Origin: Cellulomonas gelida
GTDB lineage: Bacteria > Actinomycetota > Actinomycetes > Actinomycetales > Cellulomonadaceae
DNA length: 64,000 nucleotides
NCBI RefSeq assembly: GCF_006538725.1
Contig: NZ_BJLQ01000016.1
Span: forward strand, 1 to 64,000
Reading direction: 5' to 3'
The notes below the pieces were generated by a model. The model saw only the letters and a program-made list of their open reading frames with translations, had not been told where the DNA came from and did not search any database. This document shows, piece after piece, positions 32,676 to 42,017 of the stretch (position 1 is the stretch's first letter; each line of letters begins with the position of its first letter). Position numbers and translations under genes: made by a program.

Positions 32676-32704
32676 AGAGTAGGCACCACGTACCGCAACG
32701 TGAA
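32676..32704 (-). promoter_or_regulatory. Promoter of the metY leader
   Basis: TTCACG (32699-32704) and TACTCT (32676-32681) are spaced by 17 bases on the minus strand. The -10 is followed after 6 bases by the leader-peptide ATG. Confidence 0.55.
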
Positions 32705-32759
32705 ACGCCCGTCTCGCATGGTGAACATCCCCTGTCTCGTCCATCCGGTTCGTCCGAAA

Positions 32760-32801
32760 TGTGACTAGTGTGAAAGGTGGGACTGTTGTGACTGGTGTTC
32801 A
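32760..32801 (+). promoter_or_regulatory. Direct-repeat regulator site upstream of the NlpC/P60 gene
   Basis: TGTGACTAGTGTGA (32760-32773) and TGTGACTGGTGTTCA (32787-32801) share 10 of their first 12 bases or more and start 27 bp apart. Each contains two TGTGA/TGT-like hexamers on one helix face, as in OmpR/MtrA-type sites. TAGTGT at 32766-32771 could serve as a -10. MtrA control of NlpC/P60 hydrolases is known in actinobacteria; here it is inferred. Confidence 0.4.
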
Positions 32802-32905
32802 CTTCTGGGGCTCCCGCAGGTAGCGTCCGCAGAGCGCGTCCGTCACCGCCGGTGGCGTGCGCAGGGGCACGCACGAGCAGGGACCGCTGGAAGGGGCACG
32901 ACGAC

Positions 32906-34336
32906 GTGGGCGAACGAGGGGCCGTGCGACGAGCACGGGGCGCGAGTGCGCTCGCCGCAGCGACGGTCGGGCTGCTGCTCGTCAGCACGCCGGGAGCCGT
33001 CGCCGACCCGGGCGCGCCGTCCGACGACGACGTGCGCCAGGCGCAGGCCGCGGTCGGTCGTGCGCAGCGCTCGGTCGCCGAGATGGAGATCCGCCTCGCG
33101 CAGCTGAGCTCCGAGGCCAACGCCGCCGAGCTCGAGGTCCAGCAGGCCGGCGAGGCCTACACGCAGGCGATGTCCGACGCGCAGGTCGCGCACGACGCCG
33201 CCGCCCAGGCGCAGGACCGGTCCGACGAGGCCGCCGCCGCCGCCGAGAAGGCGCGCCGCGAGCTCGTCGCGATCGCGCGTCAGGTCGCCCGCTCGGGCGG
33301 GTCCGCCGACCTCGTCGAGGCGCTGCTGTCCGCCGAGGGGTTCGAGGACGTCGCTCGTCGGACCAGCCAGATGGACCAGTTCACCCGCAAGACCGACGAG
33401 GCCGTCCAGGCGTACCAGGCGACCACGCTCGTCGCCGGCACGCTCGCGGGCGCCGCGACGCAGGCCGCCGACGACGCGACCGACGCGCAGGCGCAGGCGC
33501 AGACGCTCCTCGATGCCGCGCAGGCCACCGCCGACGACGCGGCCGCCGCCCAGGCCGCGGGCGAGGCCGAGCGCGAGACGCTCCTGGCCGAGCTCGCCAC
33601 CGCGCGTCAGACGAGCGTCGACGTCGAGCGTCAGCGTCAGGCCGCGATCGACGAGGAGCGGCGCAAGCGCGAGGAGGAGGAGGCCCGCCGCAAGCGCGAG
33701 GAGGAGCAGCAGCCCACCCCGCCGCCCACGCAGCAGCCGACCCGCCCGCCGGTGACGACTCCGCCGCCGACGACCCCGACGACGCCGCCGCCGACGAACC
33801 CCACGACCCCGCCGCCGGCCAACCCGACCACCCCGCCGCCCGCGAACCCCACGACGCCGCCACCGGCGAACCCGACCACCCCGCCGCCTGCGCCGACGAC
33901 CCCGCCGCCGCCCAAGCCCACCACGCCGCCGTCGCAGTACGGCCTCGGCACCGGCATCTCGCGCGGCTCGGCCGCGCAAGGGCAGAACGCGGTCGCGGTC
34001 GCCAAGACGCGGCTCGGGGCGCCGTACGTGTGGGGCGGCACGGGCCCGGGCTACGACTGCTCCGGCCTGACCATGACCTCCTGGCGCAGCGCGGGCGTCG
34101 CGATCAACCGCACGTCGCGCGACCAGTACAAGCAGGTCCTCAAGATCAGGTACGCCGACATGCGTCCCGGTGACCTCGTGTTCTGGGGCACCAACCCGAA
34201 CGACCCGGGCTCGATCTACCACGTCGCCATGTACATCGGCGGCGGTCAGATCATCGAGGCCCCGCGGCCGGGCGTGGCCGTGCGCATCACGTCGATGCGC
34301 TGGGCCGGCTCCATGCCGTACGCGGGTCGCCCCTGA
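32906..34336 (+). CDS. Secreted NlpC/P60 peptidoglycan endopeptidase (RipA-like)
   Basis: Exported hydrolase of 476 residues cutting peptidoglycan stem peptides, likely at division sites. The signal peptide (ARGASALAAATVGLLLVSTPGAVADP) spans about 10-35. A long coiled coil runs from about 40 to 265 (RSVAEMEIRLAQLSSEANAAELEVQQ, later EERRKREEEEARRKREEEQQ). A Pro/Thr linker built from NPTTPPPA repeats follows. The C-terminal NlpC/P60 domain has catalytic Cys385 (GYDCSGLTMTSW) and His439 (IYHVAMYIGGG). GTG 32906 follows GGAAGGGG at 9 bases. It has its own promoter region, divergent from metY, and a strong terminator. Confidence 0.92.
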   Translation: MGERGAVRRARGASALAAATVGLLLVSTPGAVADPGAPSDDDVRQAQAAVGRAQRSVAEMEIRLAQLSSEANAAELEVQQAGEAYTQAMSDAQVAHDAAAQAQDRSDEAAAAAEKARRELVAIARQVARSGGSADLVEALLSAEGFEDVARRTSQMDQFTRKTDEAVQAYQATTLVAGTLAGAATQAADDATDAQAQAQTLLDAAQATADDAAAAQAAGEAERETLLAELATARQTSVDVERQRQAAIDEERRKREEEEARRKREEEQQPTPPPTQQPTRPPVTTPPPTTPTTPPPTNPTTPPPANPTTPPPANPTTPPPANPTTPPPAPTTPPPPKPTTPPSQYGLGTGISRGSAAQGQNAVAVAKTRLGAPYVWGGTGPGYDCSGLTMTSWRSAGVAINRTSRDQYKQVLKIRYADMRPGDLVFWGTNPNDPGSIYHVAMYIGGGQIIEAPRPGVAVRITSMRWAGSMPYAGRP

Positions 34337-34353
34337 CCTGCCGCGCACCAGCG

Positions 34354-34396
34354 ACGACGAAGGCCCGGTCCCTCACGGGAGCCGGGCCTTCGTCGT
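34354..34396. terminator. Bidirectional terminator between the NlpC/P60 gene and ppa
   Basis: A 15-bp perfect stem (34354-34368 with 34382-34396), extended inside by TCCC/GGGA and a 4-base loop, lies between two convergent genes. Its stem sequence ACGAAGGCCCGG recurs in the terminator at 59118-59157. Confidence 0.88.
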
Positions 34397-34410
34397 ACGT
34401 GCGGGGTGGG

Positions 34411-34905
34411 TCAGTGCTCGTAGCCCGCGTCGATCGCGCGCTGGCGCGAGCGCTGGATCTCCGCCTCCGCCTCGGCGCGGCCGGTCCAGTGCGCGCCCTC
34501 GACGGACTTGCCGGGCTCGAGGTCCTTGTAGACCTCGAAGAAGTGCTGGATCTCCAGGCGGTGGAAGTCGGACACGTCGTCGATGTCCTGGCGCCAGGCC
34601 GCGCGCTGGTCGCCCGTCGGGACGCACAGCACCTTGTCGTCGCCGCCCGCCTCGTCGCGCATGCGGAACATGCCGAGCGCGCGGCAGCGGATGAGGCAGC
34701 CGGGGAACGTGGGCTCCTCGAGCAGCACGAGGGCGTCGAGCGGGTCGCCGTCCTCGCCGAGGGTGCCCTCGATGAAGCCGTAGTCGTCGGGGTAGCGGGT
34801 CGACGTGAAGAGCATGCGGTCGAGCCGGATCCGCCCCGTTGCGTGATCCACCTCGTACTTGTTGCGCTGACCCTTGGGGATCTCGATCGTGACGTCGAAC
34901 TCCAC
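34411..34905 (-). CDS. ppa: Inorganic pyrophosphatase, family I
   Basis: Soluble cytosolic pyrophosphatase of 164 residues that drives biosynthetic reactions by hydrolysing pyrophosphate. The active-site region is intact: [15 protein letters not shown], then [24 protein letters not shown] with the D-x-D-P-x-D metal site, and [25 protein letters not shown] at the end. GTG 34905 follows AGGAG at about 4 bases; the family begins [12 protein letters not shown]. It converges on the NlpC/P60 gene and is divergent from the PBP4-type gene. Confidence 0.95.
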   Translation of the reverse strand: MEFDVTIEIPKGQRNKYEVDHATGRIRLDRMLFTSTRYPDDYGFIEGTLGEDGDPLDALVLLEEPTFPGCLIRCRALGMFRMRDEAGGDDKVLCVPTGDQRAAWRQDIDDVSDFHRLEIQHFFEVYKDLEPGKSVEGAHWTGRAEAEAEIQRSRQRAIDAGYEH

Positions 34906-35064
34906 GGCTCTCCTGTCCGCTCGCCGGGTCGCGGATCGGACGCGTGGCCGGGCGGCGTGGTTCGGGGACCGGCGCGCCGCAGGTACGGGCGGACCGTCTT
35001 GTCGACATATTCTGACCCACCGGTGGGCCGACCGTCCCATCGGGTCCCCGAGCGGAGCGTGACG

Positions 35065-36489
35065 ATGGCCACAGGTGCGCGTGTCGTCGGCACGACGATG
35101 CTCGTCCTGGTCCTCGGCCTGGGCGGCTACGTCGCAGCCGACGCGTACGACGTCGCGCCCGGCTTCGTGACCCTGGACCCGGTCCCCGCCGAGGCCGCGC
35201 CGTTCCCGAGCGCGCCCGCCGCGGTCGCGCCGCCGGACGTCGTCCCCGCGCTCGGCGACCTCGACGAGCAGGTGCCCGAGCCCGCGTCCGACCCCGTCGC
35301 GACGCTCGTCGACAAGCTCGCGAACGACTCCCGGCTCGGCAAGAACGGCGCGACGGGCGTCGTCGTGGCCGACCAGCTCACGGGCGAGGTCATCGCCGAG
35401 CGGCGGTCCACCGCCCCGCGCGAGCCCGCGTCGACCGCGAAGCTCGTCACCGCGGTCGCGGCGCTCGGCACGCTCGACGCCACGACGACGCTCACGACGA
35501 GCGTCGTGCGCGGCAGCGGCGACCAGGTGGTGCTCGTCGGTGGCGGCGACATGATGCTCGCGCCCGACGCGGGCGACGCCGCGGTCGTCAACGGCCGCGC
35601 GGGCCTGGGCGACCTCGCGCGAGCGGCGGCCAAGCAGCTCAAGCTCGTCGGGCTCACGACCGTCACGCTGCGGGTCGACGACACCCTGTTCACCGGGCCG
35701 CGCACCAGCCCCGGCTGGGACGAGGGCGACCTGAACATGGGCTACGTCGCGCCCGTGACCGCGCTCGCGGTCAAGATCGCGGCGACCAAGGAGGGCGTGC
35801 CCTACCCGCCGCGGTCAGCCGACCCGACGATCGCCGCCGCGAAGATCTTCGCGCAGCGGCTCACCGAGGCGGGCATCACGGTCACCGGCGACCCGGCGCG
35901 CGCCGCCGCACCGGCCGGGGCGACCGTGCTCGCGACCGTCTCGTCGGCCCCGCTGCCCGAGCTCGTGCACTTCTTCCTCGAGGACTCCGACAACACCATC
36001 ACCGAGGTGGTCTCGCGCGTCGTCGCGCTCGACCAGCGCCTCCCTGCGAGCTTCGAGGGCGGCACCCAGGCGGTCCTGCGCGCGGTGACGCGGCTCGGCG
36101 TCGACACCAAGGACGCCGTGCTCGCCGACGCCTCCGGCCTGGCCGAGGGTTCGCTCCTCACCCCGCTCACCCTGCTCGACCTCGTGGAGCTCGTCGTCGA
36201 CCCGGCCCATCCCGAGCTGCGCTCGATCGCCGCGGGGATGCCGATCGGCGGCCTGACCGGCACGCTCGGCGACCGCTACCTGTCGTCCGACGCGCGCGGG
36301 CTGGTCCGCGCCAAGACCGGGAGCCTGTCGGGGGTCAAGGGCCTGGCCGGCACGGTCGTCGACGACAACGGTCGCCAGCTCGTCTTCGTCGTGCTGGTCA
36401 AGCACGAGAAGGAGACCGGTCCGTTCGGGCCGCGCCAGGCGATCGACGAGTTCGTCACCAACCTCCACGCCTGCGGCTGCACGGGCTGA
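35065..36489 (+). CDS. dacB: D-alanyl-D-alanine carboxypeptidase/endopeptidase, PBP4 class
   Basis: Penicillin-binding class C protein of 474 residues acting on peptidoglycan outside the membrane. One N-terminal membrane or signal segment is at about 7-25 ([19 protein letters not shown]). The three active-site motifs are S123-TAK, S308-DN and K417-[11 protein letters not shown] after the first motif is typical of PBP4. ATG 35065 has GGAG 7 bases upstream; the GTG two codons earlier is the alternative. It reads divergently from ppa. In many actinobacteria this gene precedes the zinc-protease, tilS, hpt and ftsH genes, as here. Confidence 0.92.
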   Translation: MATGARVVGTTMLVLVLGLGGYVAADAYDVAPGFVTLDPVPAEAAPFPSAPAAVAPPDVVPALGDLDEQVPEPASDPVATLVDKLANDSRLGKNGATGVVVADQLTGEVIAERRSTAPREPASTAKLVTAVAALGTLDATTTLTTSVVRGSGDQVVLVGGGDMMLAPDAGDAAVVNGRAGLGDLARAAAKQLKLVGLTTVTLRVDDTLFTGPRTSPGWDEGDLNMGYVAPVTALAVKIAATKEGVPYPPRSADPTIAAAKIFAQRLTEAGITVTGDPARAAAPAGATVLATVSSAPLPELVHFFLEDSDNTITEVVSRVVALDQRLPASFEGGTQAVLRAVTRLGVDTKDAVLADASGLAEGSLLTPLTLLDLVELVVDPAHPELRSIAAGMPIGGLTGTLGDRYLSSDARGLVRAKTGSLSGVKGLAGTVVDDNGRQLVFVVLVKHEKETGPFGPRQAIDEFVTNLHACGCTG

Positions 36490-36574
36490 CCCGCCACCGT
36501 CCCCCCGCTCCCTCGCGACACCCCGCCCGCGACGCCCGCGAGACCGGCCCTCTCCCGCGAGGTCGTGAGTTCCG

Positions 36575-36631
36575 ACTGCAGACCTCACGCAGAGCTGCCG
36601 ACCTCACGCAGACCTGCCGACCTCACGCCGG
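36575..36631. repeat. Three tandem 19-bp repeats
   Basis: Units at 36575-36593, 36594-36612 and 36613-36631 share CTGCNGACCTCACGC. Their core resembles the palindromes that flank them, so they may be fragments of a dispersed intergenic element. Confidence 0.85.
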
Positions 36632-36684
36632 CCGGCCGCCCCGCCGCGACCTGTGGTGAGCGCCGGCGAGGTCGGCACTCGCAC

Positions 36685-36716
36685 GCGAGGTCGTCAGTCC
36701 GGACTGCCGATCTCGT
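36685..36716. repeat. Extragenic palindrome centred on AGTCCGGACT
   Basis: Sixteen-base arms pair with one mismatch and two G-T pairs around the centre at 36700/36701. A related sequence (CGAGGTCGTGAGTTCCGACTGCAGACCTC) lies at about 36558-36586. This is a candidate REP-like element. Confidence 0.65.
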
Positions 36717-36839
36717 ACGGGAGTGCCGATCTCGTGCATGGGAGTCGGGGGCGGGGGCGGGGGTGGACGGGGCGTGGGCGGGGCGGTGTGGTGGGGACGC
36801 TGTGGGCGAACGGCGGGGAGGGCGGCCAGGGTGGCGGGT

Positions 36840-36845
36840 TACCGT
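36840..36845 (+). promoter_or_regulatory. -10 element of the zinc-metalloprotease gene
   Basis: TACCGT ends 7 bases before ATG 36853, with no Shine-Dalgarno sequence. This is probably the promoter of the rightward block that continues through tilS and hpt. Confidence 0.5.
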
Positions 36846-36852
36846 GAGCCGC

Positions 36853-37947
36853 ATGAGCGCGACGACGGGCCCGGTCGACTGGGACACCGCCCAGCGGGTC
36901 GCCGCGCGTGCGGCCCGGCCGGGGCCCGCTGCGCCGCGGGCCGAGCTCGAGGACCTGGTCGCCGGGCTGCGTGACGCCGCCGGTCCCGCCGCCGAGCATG
37001 CCGCGCGCGTGACCCGCCTGGTCCCGGCCGACGGTCGGGCGCCCGCCGACGTGTCGCGCATCCTCGTCGTCGACCGGGCCGGCTGGACCCGGGCGAACGT
37101 GCGGATGTTCGCGACGATGAGCGCGCCGCCCGCCGGTGCCGCGCCGGCCGACGGCGCTCCGCTCGACCCGCCCGCGCGCACGGGCTTCGCCGGGCGGCTC
37201 GCCGCCGGTGCCCAGCTCGGAGCGGCCCTCGCCCTGCTCTCGGGCAAGGTGCTCGGGCAGTTCGACCCGTTCACGCCGCCCGCGGGAGCCGCGCCGGACG
37301 CGCCCGGGGAGGGGCGCCTGCTCCTCGTCGCGCCCAACGTCCTGCACCTCGAGCGCCGCCTGGGCGTCGACCCCGACGACTTCCGACTGTGGGTGTCGCT
37401 GCACGAGCAGACGCACGCGCTGCAGTTCGCGGCCGCGCCGTGGCTCGCCGGGCACCTGCGCACTCGCTTCGCTGAGCTGCTCGGCGACCTCGCCGGGCAG
37501 GGCGAGGAGACGTTCGGCCGCATGGTGTCGGCGGTCGGCAAGGTCCTGACCGACGACGAGGGCAGCCTCCTCGACGTCCTGACGCCCGAGCAGCGGGTCG
37601 TGGTCGACGAGGTCGGCGCGGTCATGTCGCTGCTCGAGGGGCACGCCGACGTCGCGATGGACGCCGTCGGCCGGGGCGTCGTGCCGTCGGTCAAGGAGAT
37701 CCGACGCAAGTTCGAGGAACGGCGCGACCACGGTGCGCGCGCTCGGGGGCCCGCGGGCATCGTGCGGCGGCTCCTCGGCATGGACGCCAAGCTCGCGCAG
37801 TACCGCGAAGGCGCGGTGTTCGTGCGCGCGGTGCGCTCGAGGGTCGGCGTCAACGGGCTCAACGCGGTGTGGACGTCGGTCGAGCAGCTGCCGAGCCCGG
37901 CCGAGATCGCCGACCCGAGCGCGTGGGTGCGCCGGGTGCACGGCTGA
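36853..37947 (+). CDS. Zinc-dependent metalloprotease of the DUF2342 / F420-associated family
   Basis: 364-residue protein with the HExxH zinc motif HEQTH at 184-188, in [39 protein letters not shown] downstream carries the likely third ligand Glu. [26 protein letters not shown] is the family hallmark before the zinc site. Members are sometimes labelled coenzyme-F420-biosynthesis associated or putative hydrolase; the biological substrate is unknown. There is no signal peptide, so it is cytosolic. It starts the block zinc protease, tilS, hpt; tilS begins 2 bases after its stop. Confidence 0.85.
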   Translation: MSATTGPVDWDTAQRVAARAARPGPAAPRAELEDLVAGLRDAAGPAAEHAARVTRLVPADGRAPADVSRILVVDRAGWTRANVRMFATMSAPPAGAAPADGAPLDPPARTGFAGRLAAGAQLGAALALLSGKVLGQFDPFTPPAGAAPDAPGEGRLLLVAPNVLHLERRLGVDPDDFRLWVSLHEQTHALQFAAAPWLAGHLRTRFAELLGDLAGQGEETFGRMVSAVGKVLTDDEGSLLDVLTPEQRVVVDEVGAVMSLLEGHADVAMDAVGRGVVPSVKEIRRKFEERRDHGARARGPAGIVRRLLGMDAKLAQYREGAVFVRAVRSRVGVNGLNAVWTSVEQLPSPAEIADPSAWVRRVHG

Positions 37948-37949
37948 CC

Positions 37950-39266
37950 GTGGCCGGGCCGGACCCCCGCGTCGCCGACGTGCGGCGCGCGGTCACCGCC
38001 GCGGTCGCGGACCTGCCCGACGACGCGCTCGTGCTGGTCGCGTGCTCCGGCGGGCCGGACTCGCTCGCGCTCGCGGCGGCGGCGGCCTTCGCGGTGCCCC
38101 GCTCCGGGTCCGCTGCGTCGGTCTCGGCGGCCTCGTCGGGCTCGTCGGGCTCGTCGGCCTCGTCGGGCTCGGCGGGCTTGTCGGGCTCGGCGGTGCGGCC
38201 GGTTCAGTCGGCTTCGGCCGGCCCGTCGGCGGCGCGACGGGCCGGTGCGGTCGTCGTCGACCACGGGCTCGTGCGGGGCTCAGCCGACGTCGCCGAGCGC
38301 GCCGCGCAGCAGTGCCGCGCGCTCGGGCTCGACCCCGTGCTCGTCGTGCGCGTGCAGGTGTTCGGCGCGGGTGGGCCCGAGGCCGCCGCACGCGCCGCGC
38401 GGTACGCCGCGCTGGAACAGGCCGCGGACGAGACCGGGGCCGCCGCCGTGCTGCTCGGCCACACCCTCGACGACCAGGCCGAGACGGTCCTGCTCGGCCT
38501 CGCCAGAGGCTCCGGCGGGCGTTCCCTGGCGGGTATGGCCGGGGTGCGCGGACGGCTGCGTCGGCCCCTGCTCGGCATCCGGCGCGAGGACACGCTCGCG
38601 GTGTGCGAGGTGCTCGGCCTCGACCCGTGGCACGACCCGACCAACGCGGGCCAGCCCGGCGACCCGCTGCGCAGCCGCGTGCGCGCCCACGTGCTGCCGG
38701 TGCTGGAGCGCGAGCTGGGACCGGGCGTCGCGCGGGCACTGGCCCGCACCGCGACCCACCTGCGCGAGGACGCCGCAGCGCTCGACGCCGCAGGCGCCAC
38801 ACTCCTCGCCGACGCCCTCACCCCTGCCGACCCGTCCTCCCCCGCCGGCTCCCGTGTCCCGGTCGCCGGGCGCTTCGTTGCTCCGGCACCGCTTCGTCGG
38901 CCCGAAGCGACGAACCCGCGCGGGAACGACGACGCGGCCCCGGCCGGCGACGGCGCGGCGGGCTCCGACGGCGGGGCGGGGGTGGGGGTGGTGCTCGACG
39001 TGGGTGTCCTGCTCGGGGCCGAGGACGCCGTGCGGCGGCGGGCCGTGCGTGCGGCGGTCGTCGCCGCGGGGGCGCCCGCGGGTTCGGTGCACCGGGTGCA
39101 CGTGCTCGCGGTGGACGCGCTGCTCACCGACTGGCACGGCCAGGGCCCCGTCCAGCTGCCCGGGCGGGTGGTGGCACGCCGCCGCTGTGGCACGCTTGTC
39201 GTCGGGCCCGACAGCCCACCGATGCCAGCCCGGGCGACCCGTCCGGCGGACCAGCACCGCACCTGA
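37950..39266 (+). CDS. tilS: tRNA(Ile)-lysidine synthetase
   Basis: Cytosolic ATP-dependent enzyme that modifies the wobble C of tRNA-Ile(CAU) to lysidine. The 438 residues carry the PP-loop SGGPDS (33-38), [35 protein letters not shown] and [26 protein letters not shown]. Between the PP-loop strand and VVVDHGL sits a Ser/Gly/Ala insert of about 30 residues, encoded by near-perfect 9-bp repeats (about 38129-38193). The GTG start is 2 bases after the upstream stop. The C-terminal domain is low in conserved residues and ends [17 protein letters not shown]. Confidence 0.92.
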   Translation: MAGPDPRVADVRRAVTAAVADLPDDALVLVACSGGPDSLALAAAAAFAVPRSGSAASVSAASSGSSGSSASSGSAGLSGSAVRPVQSASAGPSAARRAGAVVVDHGLVRGSADVAERAAQQCRALGLDPVLVVRVQVFGAGGPEAAARAARYAALEQAADETGAAAVLLGHTLDDQAETVLLGLARGSGGRSLAGMAGVRGRLRRPLLGIRREDTLAVCEVLGLDPWHDPTNAGQPGDPLRSRVRAHVLPVLERELGPGVARALARTATHLREDAAALDAAGATLLADALTPADPSSPAGSRVPVAGRFVAPAPLRRPEATNPRGNDDAAPAGDGAAGSDGGAGVGVVLDVGVLLGAEDAVRRRAVRAAVVAAGAPAGSVHRVHVLAVDALLTDWHGQGPVQLPGRVVARRRCGTLVVGPDSPPMPARATRPADQHRT

Positions 39267-39277
39267 CAGGAGCAGCA

Positions 39278-39832
39278 GTGGACCCTGCGGACATGGGAGC
39301 CGACCTCGAGAAGGTCCTGCTCACGCAAGAGCAGCTCCACGGCAGGCTCGACGAGATCGCGGCCCAGATCGACGCGGACTACGCGGGCAAGGACCTCCTG
39401 CTCGTCGGCGTCCTCAAGGGTGCCGTGATGGTCATGGCCGACCTCGCGCGCCGGCTGCACTCACCCGTGCAGATGGACTGGATGGCGGTCTCGTCCTACG
39501 GGTCGGGGACCAAGTCGTCCGGTGTCGCGCGGATCCTCAAGGACCTCGACACCGACCTGATCGGCCGGCACGTCCTGATCGTCGAGGACATCATCGACTC
39601 GGGCCTGACGCTGTCGTGGCTCGTGTCGAACCTGCGCAGCCGCGGCCCGGCGAGCGTCGAGATCGCAACGATGCTGCGCAAGCCCGACGCCGCCAAGGTC
39701 GAGGTCGACGTCCGGTACGTCGGGTTCGACATCCCGTCGGAGTTCGTCGTCGGGTACGGGCTCGACTACGCCGAGAAGTACCGCAACCTGCCGTTCGTCG
39801 GCACGCTCGCACCCCACGTCTACGGCGCCTGA
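39278..39832 (+). CDS. hpt: Hypoxanthine phosphoribosyltransferase
   Basis: Purine salvage enzyme of 184 residues using PRPP. The PRTase motif [17 protein letters not shown] and the flexible loop [10 protein letters not shown] are clear, and [30 protein letters not shown] is the classic C-terminus. GTG 39278 has AGGAG 6 bases upstream; ATG 39293, five codons later, is the alternative. The neighbours tilS and ftsH are the conserved order in most Gram-positive bacteria. Confidence 0.95.
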   Translation: MDPADMGADLEKVLLTQEQLHGRLDEIAAQIDADYAGKDLLLVGVLKGAVMVMADLARRLHSPVQMDWMAVSSYGSGTKSSGVARILKDLDTDLIGRHVLIVEDIIDSGLTLSWLVSNLRSRGPASVEIATMLRKPDAAKVEVDVRYVGFDIPSEFVVGYGLDYAEKYRNLPFVGTLAPHVYGA

Positions 39833-39952
39833 CCCCGCGGACCCGTCCGTCGGCGGTGCACGACCCGGCCGTCGGCAGGCTGTGCCCTGCGCGAACAGGG
39901 CCCGGGAACGCCAGGCGGAACGTGTACGTTCGACCGATCAGCCCGCTCGAGC

Positions 39953-39986
39953 AGGAGGATGAGGGGCCGAGCCCCGAACGCCTATG
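39953..39986 (+). promoter_or_regulatory. Distant Shine-Dalgarno and hairpin before the ftsH start
   Basis: AGGAGG (39953-39958) lies 25 bases before the ftsH ATG, too far for normal use. A hairpin GGGGC-CGA-GCCCC (39963-39975) sits between them and, if formed, would cut the effective gap to about 12 bases. A 21-codon frame from GTG 39922 also ends in ATGA over the start codon, which allows translational coupling. Confidence 0.4.
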
Positions 39987-42017
39987 AACGTCAAGCGCCT
40001 CGCCCGCGGTCCGCTGCTGTGGATCGTGCTCGCCGTCGTGCTGCTCTGGATCGGCGTGTCCACGCTGACCCAGCCCAGCGTCAAGTCGATCGACACGTCC
40101 GACGGCCTCGCGCTGCTCGCGGGTGACACCGTCGAGTCCGCGAAGATCACCGACGGCGTCCAGCGCGTGCAGCTCACGCTGGACAAGAACTTCGTCAAGG
40201 GCGACGACGACTTCGGCAAGCTCGTGCAGTTCCAGTACGTCGTGCCGCAGGGCGAGACGGTCGTCAAGGCGGTGCAGAGCGCCGACCTCGAGAAGGGCTT
40301 CACGTCCGAGAACCCGCAGACCTCCTGGTGGAGCAGCCTGCTGTCGCTCGTGCTGCCGTTCATCATCATCCTGGCGATCTTCTGGTTCCTCATGGCGAAC
40401 ATGCAGGGCGGCGGCTCGCGGGTCATGAGCTTCGGCAAGTCGCGCGCGAAGCTGGTCTCCAAGGAGTCCCCACAGGTCACGTTCGCGGACGTCGCGGGCG
40501 TCGACGAGGCGGTCGAGGAGCTCACCGAGATCAAGGAGTTCCTCTCCGAGCCGGCGAAGTTCCAGGCGGTGGGCGCCAAGATCCCCAAGGGCGTGCTGCT
40601 GTACGGCCCGCCCGGGACCGGCAAGACCCTCCTGGCCCGCGCCGTCGCGGGCGAGGCCGGCGTGCCGTTCTACTCGATCTCCGGCTCGGACTTCGTCGAG
40701 ATGTTCGTCGGCGTGGGCGCGAGCCGCGTGCGTGACCTCTTCGAGCAGGCCAAGCAGAACGCTCCCGCGATCATCTTCGTCGACGAGATCGACGCCGTCG
40801 GTCGCCACCGTGGCGCCGGCCTGGGGGGCGGGCACGACGAGCGTGAGCAGACGCTGAACCAGATGCTCGTCGAGATGGACGGCTTCGACGTCAAGACGAA
40901 CGTCATCCTGATCGCCGCGACCAACCGGCCCGACATCCTCGACCCGGCCCTGCTGCGCCCGGGCCGCTTCGACCGCCAGGTCGCGGTCGAGCCGCCGGAC
41001 CTCAAGGGCCGCGAGAGGATCCTGCAGGTGCACGCGCAGGGCAAGCCGATGGCCCCGGCCGTCGACCTGACCGCGGTCGCTCGTCGGACCCCCGGCTTCA
41101 CGGGCGCGGACCTGGCGAACGTCCTCAACGAGGCCGCGCTGCTCACCGCGCGGCAGAACGCGCAGATCATCGACGACCACGCGCTCGACGAGGCGATCGA
41201 CCGCGTCGTCGCAGGTCCGCAGAAGCGCACGCGCGTCATGAACGTCAAGGAGCAGAAGCTCACGGCGTACCACGAGGGCGGCCACGCGCTCGTCGCCGCC
41301 GCGCTGCGCTACACGGACCCCGTCACGAAGGTGACGATCCTGCCCCGCGGTCGCGCGCTCGGCTACACGATGGTCATGCCCGTCGAGGACAAGTACTCGG
41401 TCACGCGCAACGAGCTGCTCGACCAGCTCGCCTACGCGATGGGTGGCCGCGTCGCCGAGGAGCTCGTCTTCCACGACCCGACGACGGGTGCGGGCAACGA
41501 CATCGAGAAGGCCACCGCGACCGCGCGCCGCATGGTGACGCAGTTCGGCATGAGCAGCTCGATCGGCGCGATCCGCCTCGGTCAGGACTCCGGCGAGGTC
41601 TTCCTCGGCCGCGACATGGGCCACCAGCGCGACTACTCCGAGGAGGTCGCGGGCCGGATCGACGCCGAGGTGCGCGGGCTCATCGACCGTGCGCACGACG
41701 AGGCCTGGGAGATCCTGGTCGAGTACCGCGACGTCTTGGACGCCCTCGTGCTCGAGCTCCTCGAGAAGGAGACGCTCAACGCCAAGCAGCTCGCGGAGAT
41801 CTTCGAGCCCGTGGTGAAGCGCGAGCCGCGCCAGGTGTGGCTCTCGAGCGACCAGCGTGCCGTCTCGGACCGCCCGCCGATCCAGACGCCCGCCGAGATC
41901 GCCGCGCAGAACGGGCACGCCGTCGTCCCCGAGGACGAGGCCGTCGCCGCGAACCACGAGCGCCCGCCGGTCGAGACCATCGAGCTCCCGCCGTCGCAGA
42001 CGCCCGAGGCCAACTGA
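39984..42017 (+). CDS. ftsH: ATP-dependent membrane zinc metalloprotease FtsH
   Basis: Membrane AAA protease of 677 residues that degrades unstable and misfolded membrane proteins. Two membrane helices (about 11-29 and 113-133) flank the periplasmic domain. Walker A GPPGTGKT is at 208-215, Walker [16 protein letters not shown] follows, and the SRH has [16 protein letters not shown]. The zinc site H430-EGG-H434 is followed by the third ligand Asp in [10 protein letters not shown]. The last 60 residues are a variable Pro/Glu-rich tail. The ATG is the first in-frame start after a stop; its odd initiation region is described separately. folE overlaps its stop codon. Confidence 0.97.
   Translation: MNVKRLARGPLLWIVLAVVLLWIGVSTLTQPSVKSIDTSDGLALLAGDTVESAKITDGVQRVQLTLDKNFVKGDDDFGKLVQFQYVVPQGETVVKAVQSADLEKGFTSENPQTSWWSSLLSLVLPFIIILAIFWFLMANMQGGGSRVMSFGKSRAKLVSKESPQVTFADVAGVDEAVEELTEIKEFLSEPAKFQAVGAKIPKGVLLYGPPGTGKTLLARAVAGEAGVPFYSISGSDFVEMFVGVGASRVRDLFEQAKQNAPAIIFVDEIDAVGRHRGAGLGGGHDEREQTLNQMLVEMDGFDVKTNVILIAATNRPDILDPALLRPGRFDRQVAVEPPDLKGRERILQVHAQGKPMAPAVDLTAVARRTPGFTGADLANVLNEAALLTARQNAQIIDDHALDEAIDRVVAGPQKRTRVMNVKEQKLTAYHEGGHALVAAALRYTDPVTKVTILPRGRALGYTMVMPVEDKYSVTRNELLDQLAYAMGGRVAEELVFHDPTTGAGNDIEKATATARRMVTQFGMSSSIGAIRLGQDSGEVFLGRDMGHQRDYSEEVAGRIDAEVRGLIDRAHDEAWEILVEYRDVLDALVLELLEKETLNAKQLAEIFEPVVKREPRQVWLSSDQRAVSDRPPIQTPAEIAAQNGHAVVPEDEAVAANHERPPVETIELPPSQTPEAN

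Larger units (their letters stand above)
36490..36852 (+). other. 363-base gene-free stretch rich in repeats
   Basis: It holds three tandem 19-bp units (36575-36631), palindromes built on GAGGTCGNNAGTNC..GACCTC/GATCTC, a G-rich tract at 36741-36780 and a -10 element at 36840-36845. There is no convincing coding frame. Confidence 0.6.

Noticed and set aside
32468-32700. SAM-type riboswitch in the metY leader.
   Set aside because: I could not find the conserved core or pseudoknot arrangement of SAM-I or SAM-IV; the leader-peptide reading explains the region better.
32468-32905. c-di-AMP (ydaO) riboswitch before the NlpC/P60 gene, common in related genera.
   Set aside because: The conserved purine-rich core motifs are not recognisable, and a direct-repeat protein site is the more visible signal.
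39959-39984. ftsH starting at ATG 39959.
   Set aside because: It is in another frame and has no spacing to the AGGAGG; the 39984 ATG gives the conserved FtsH N-terminus.
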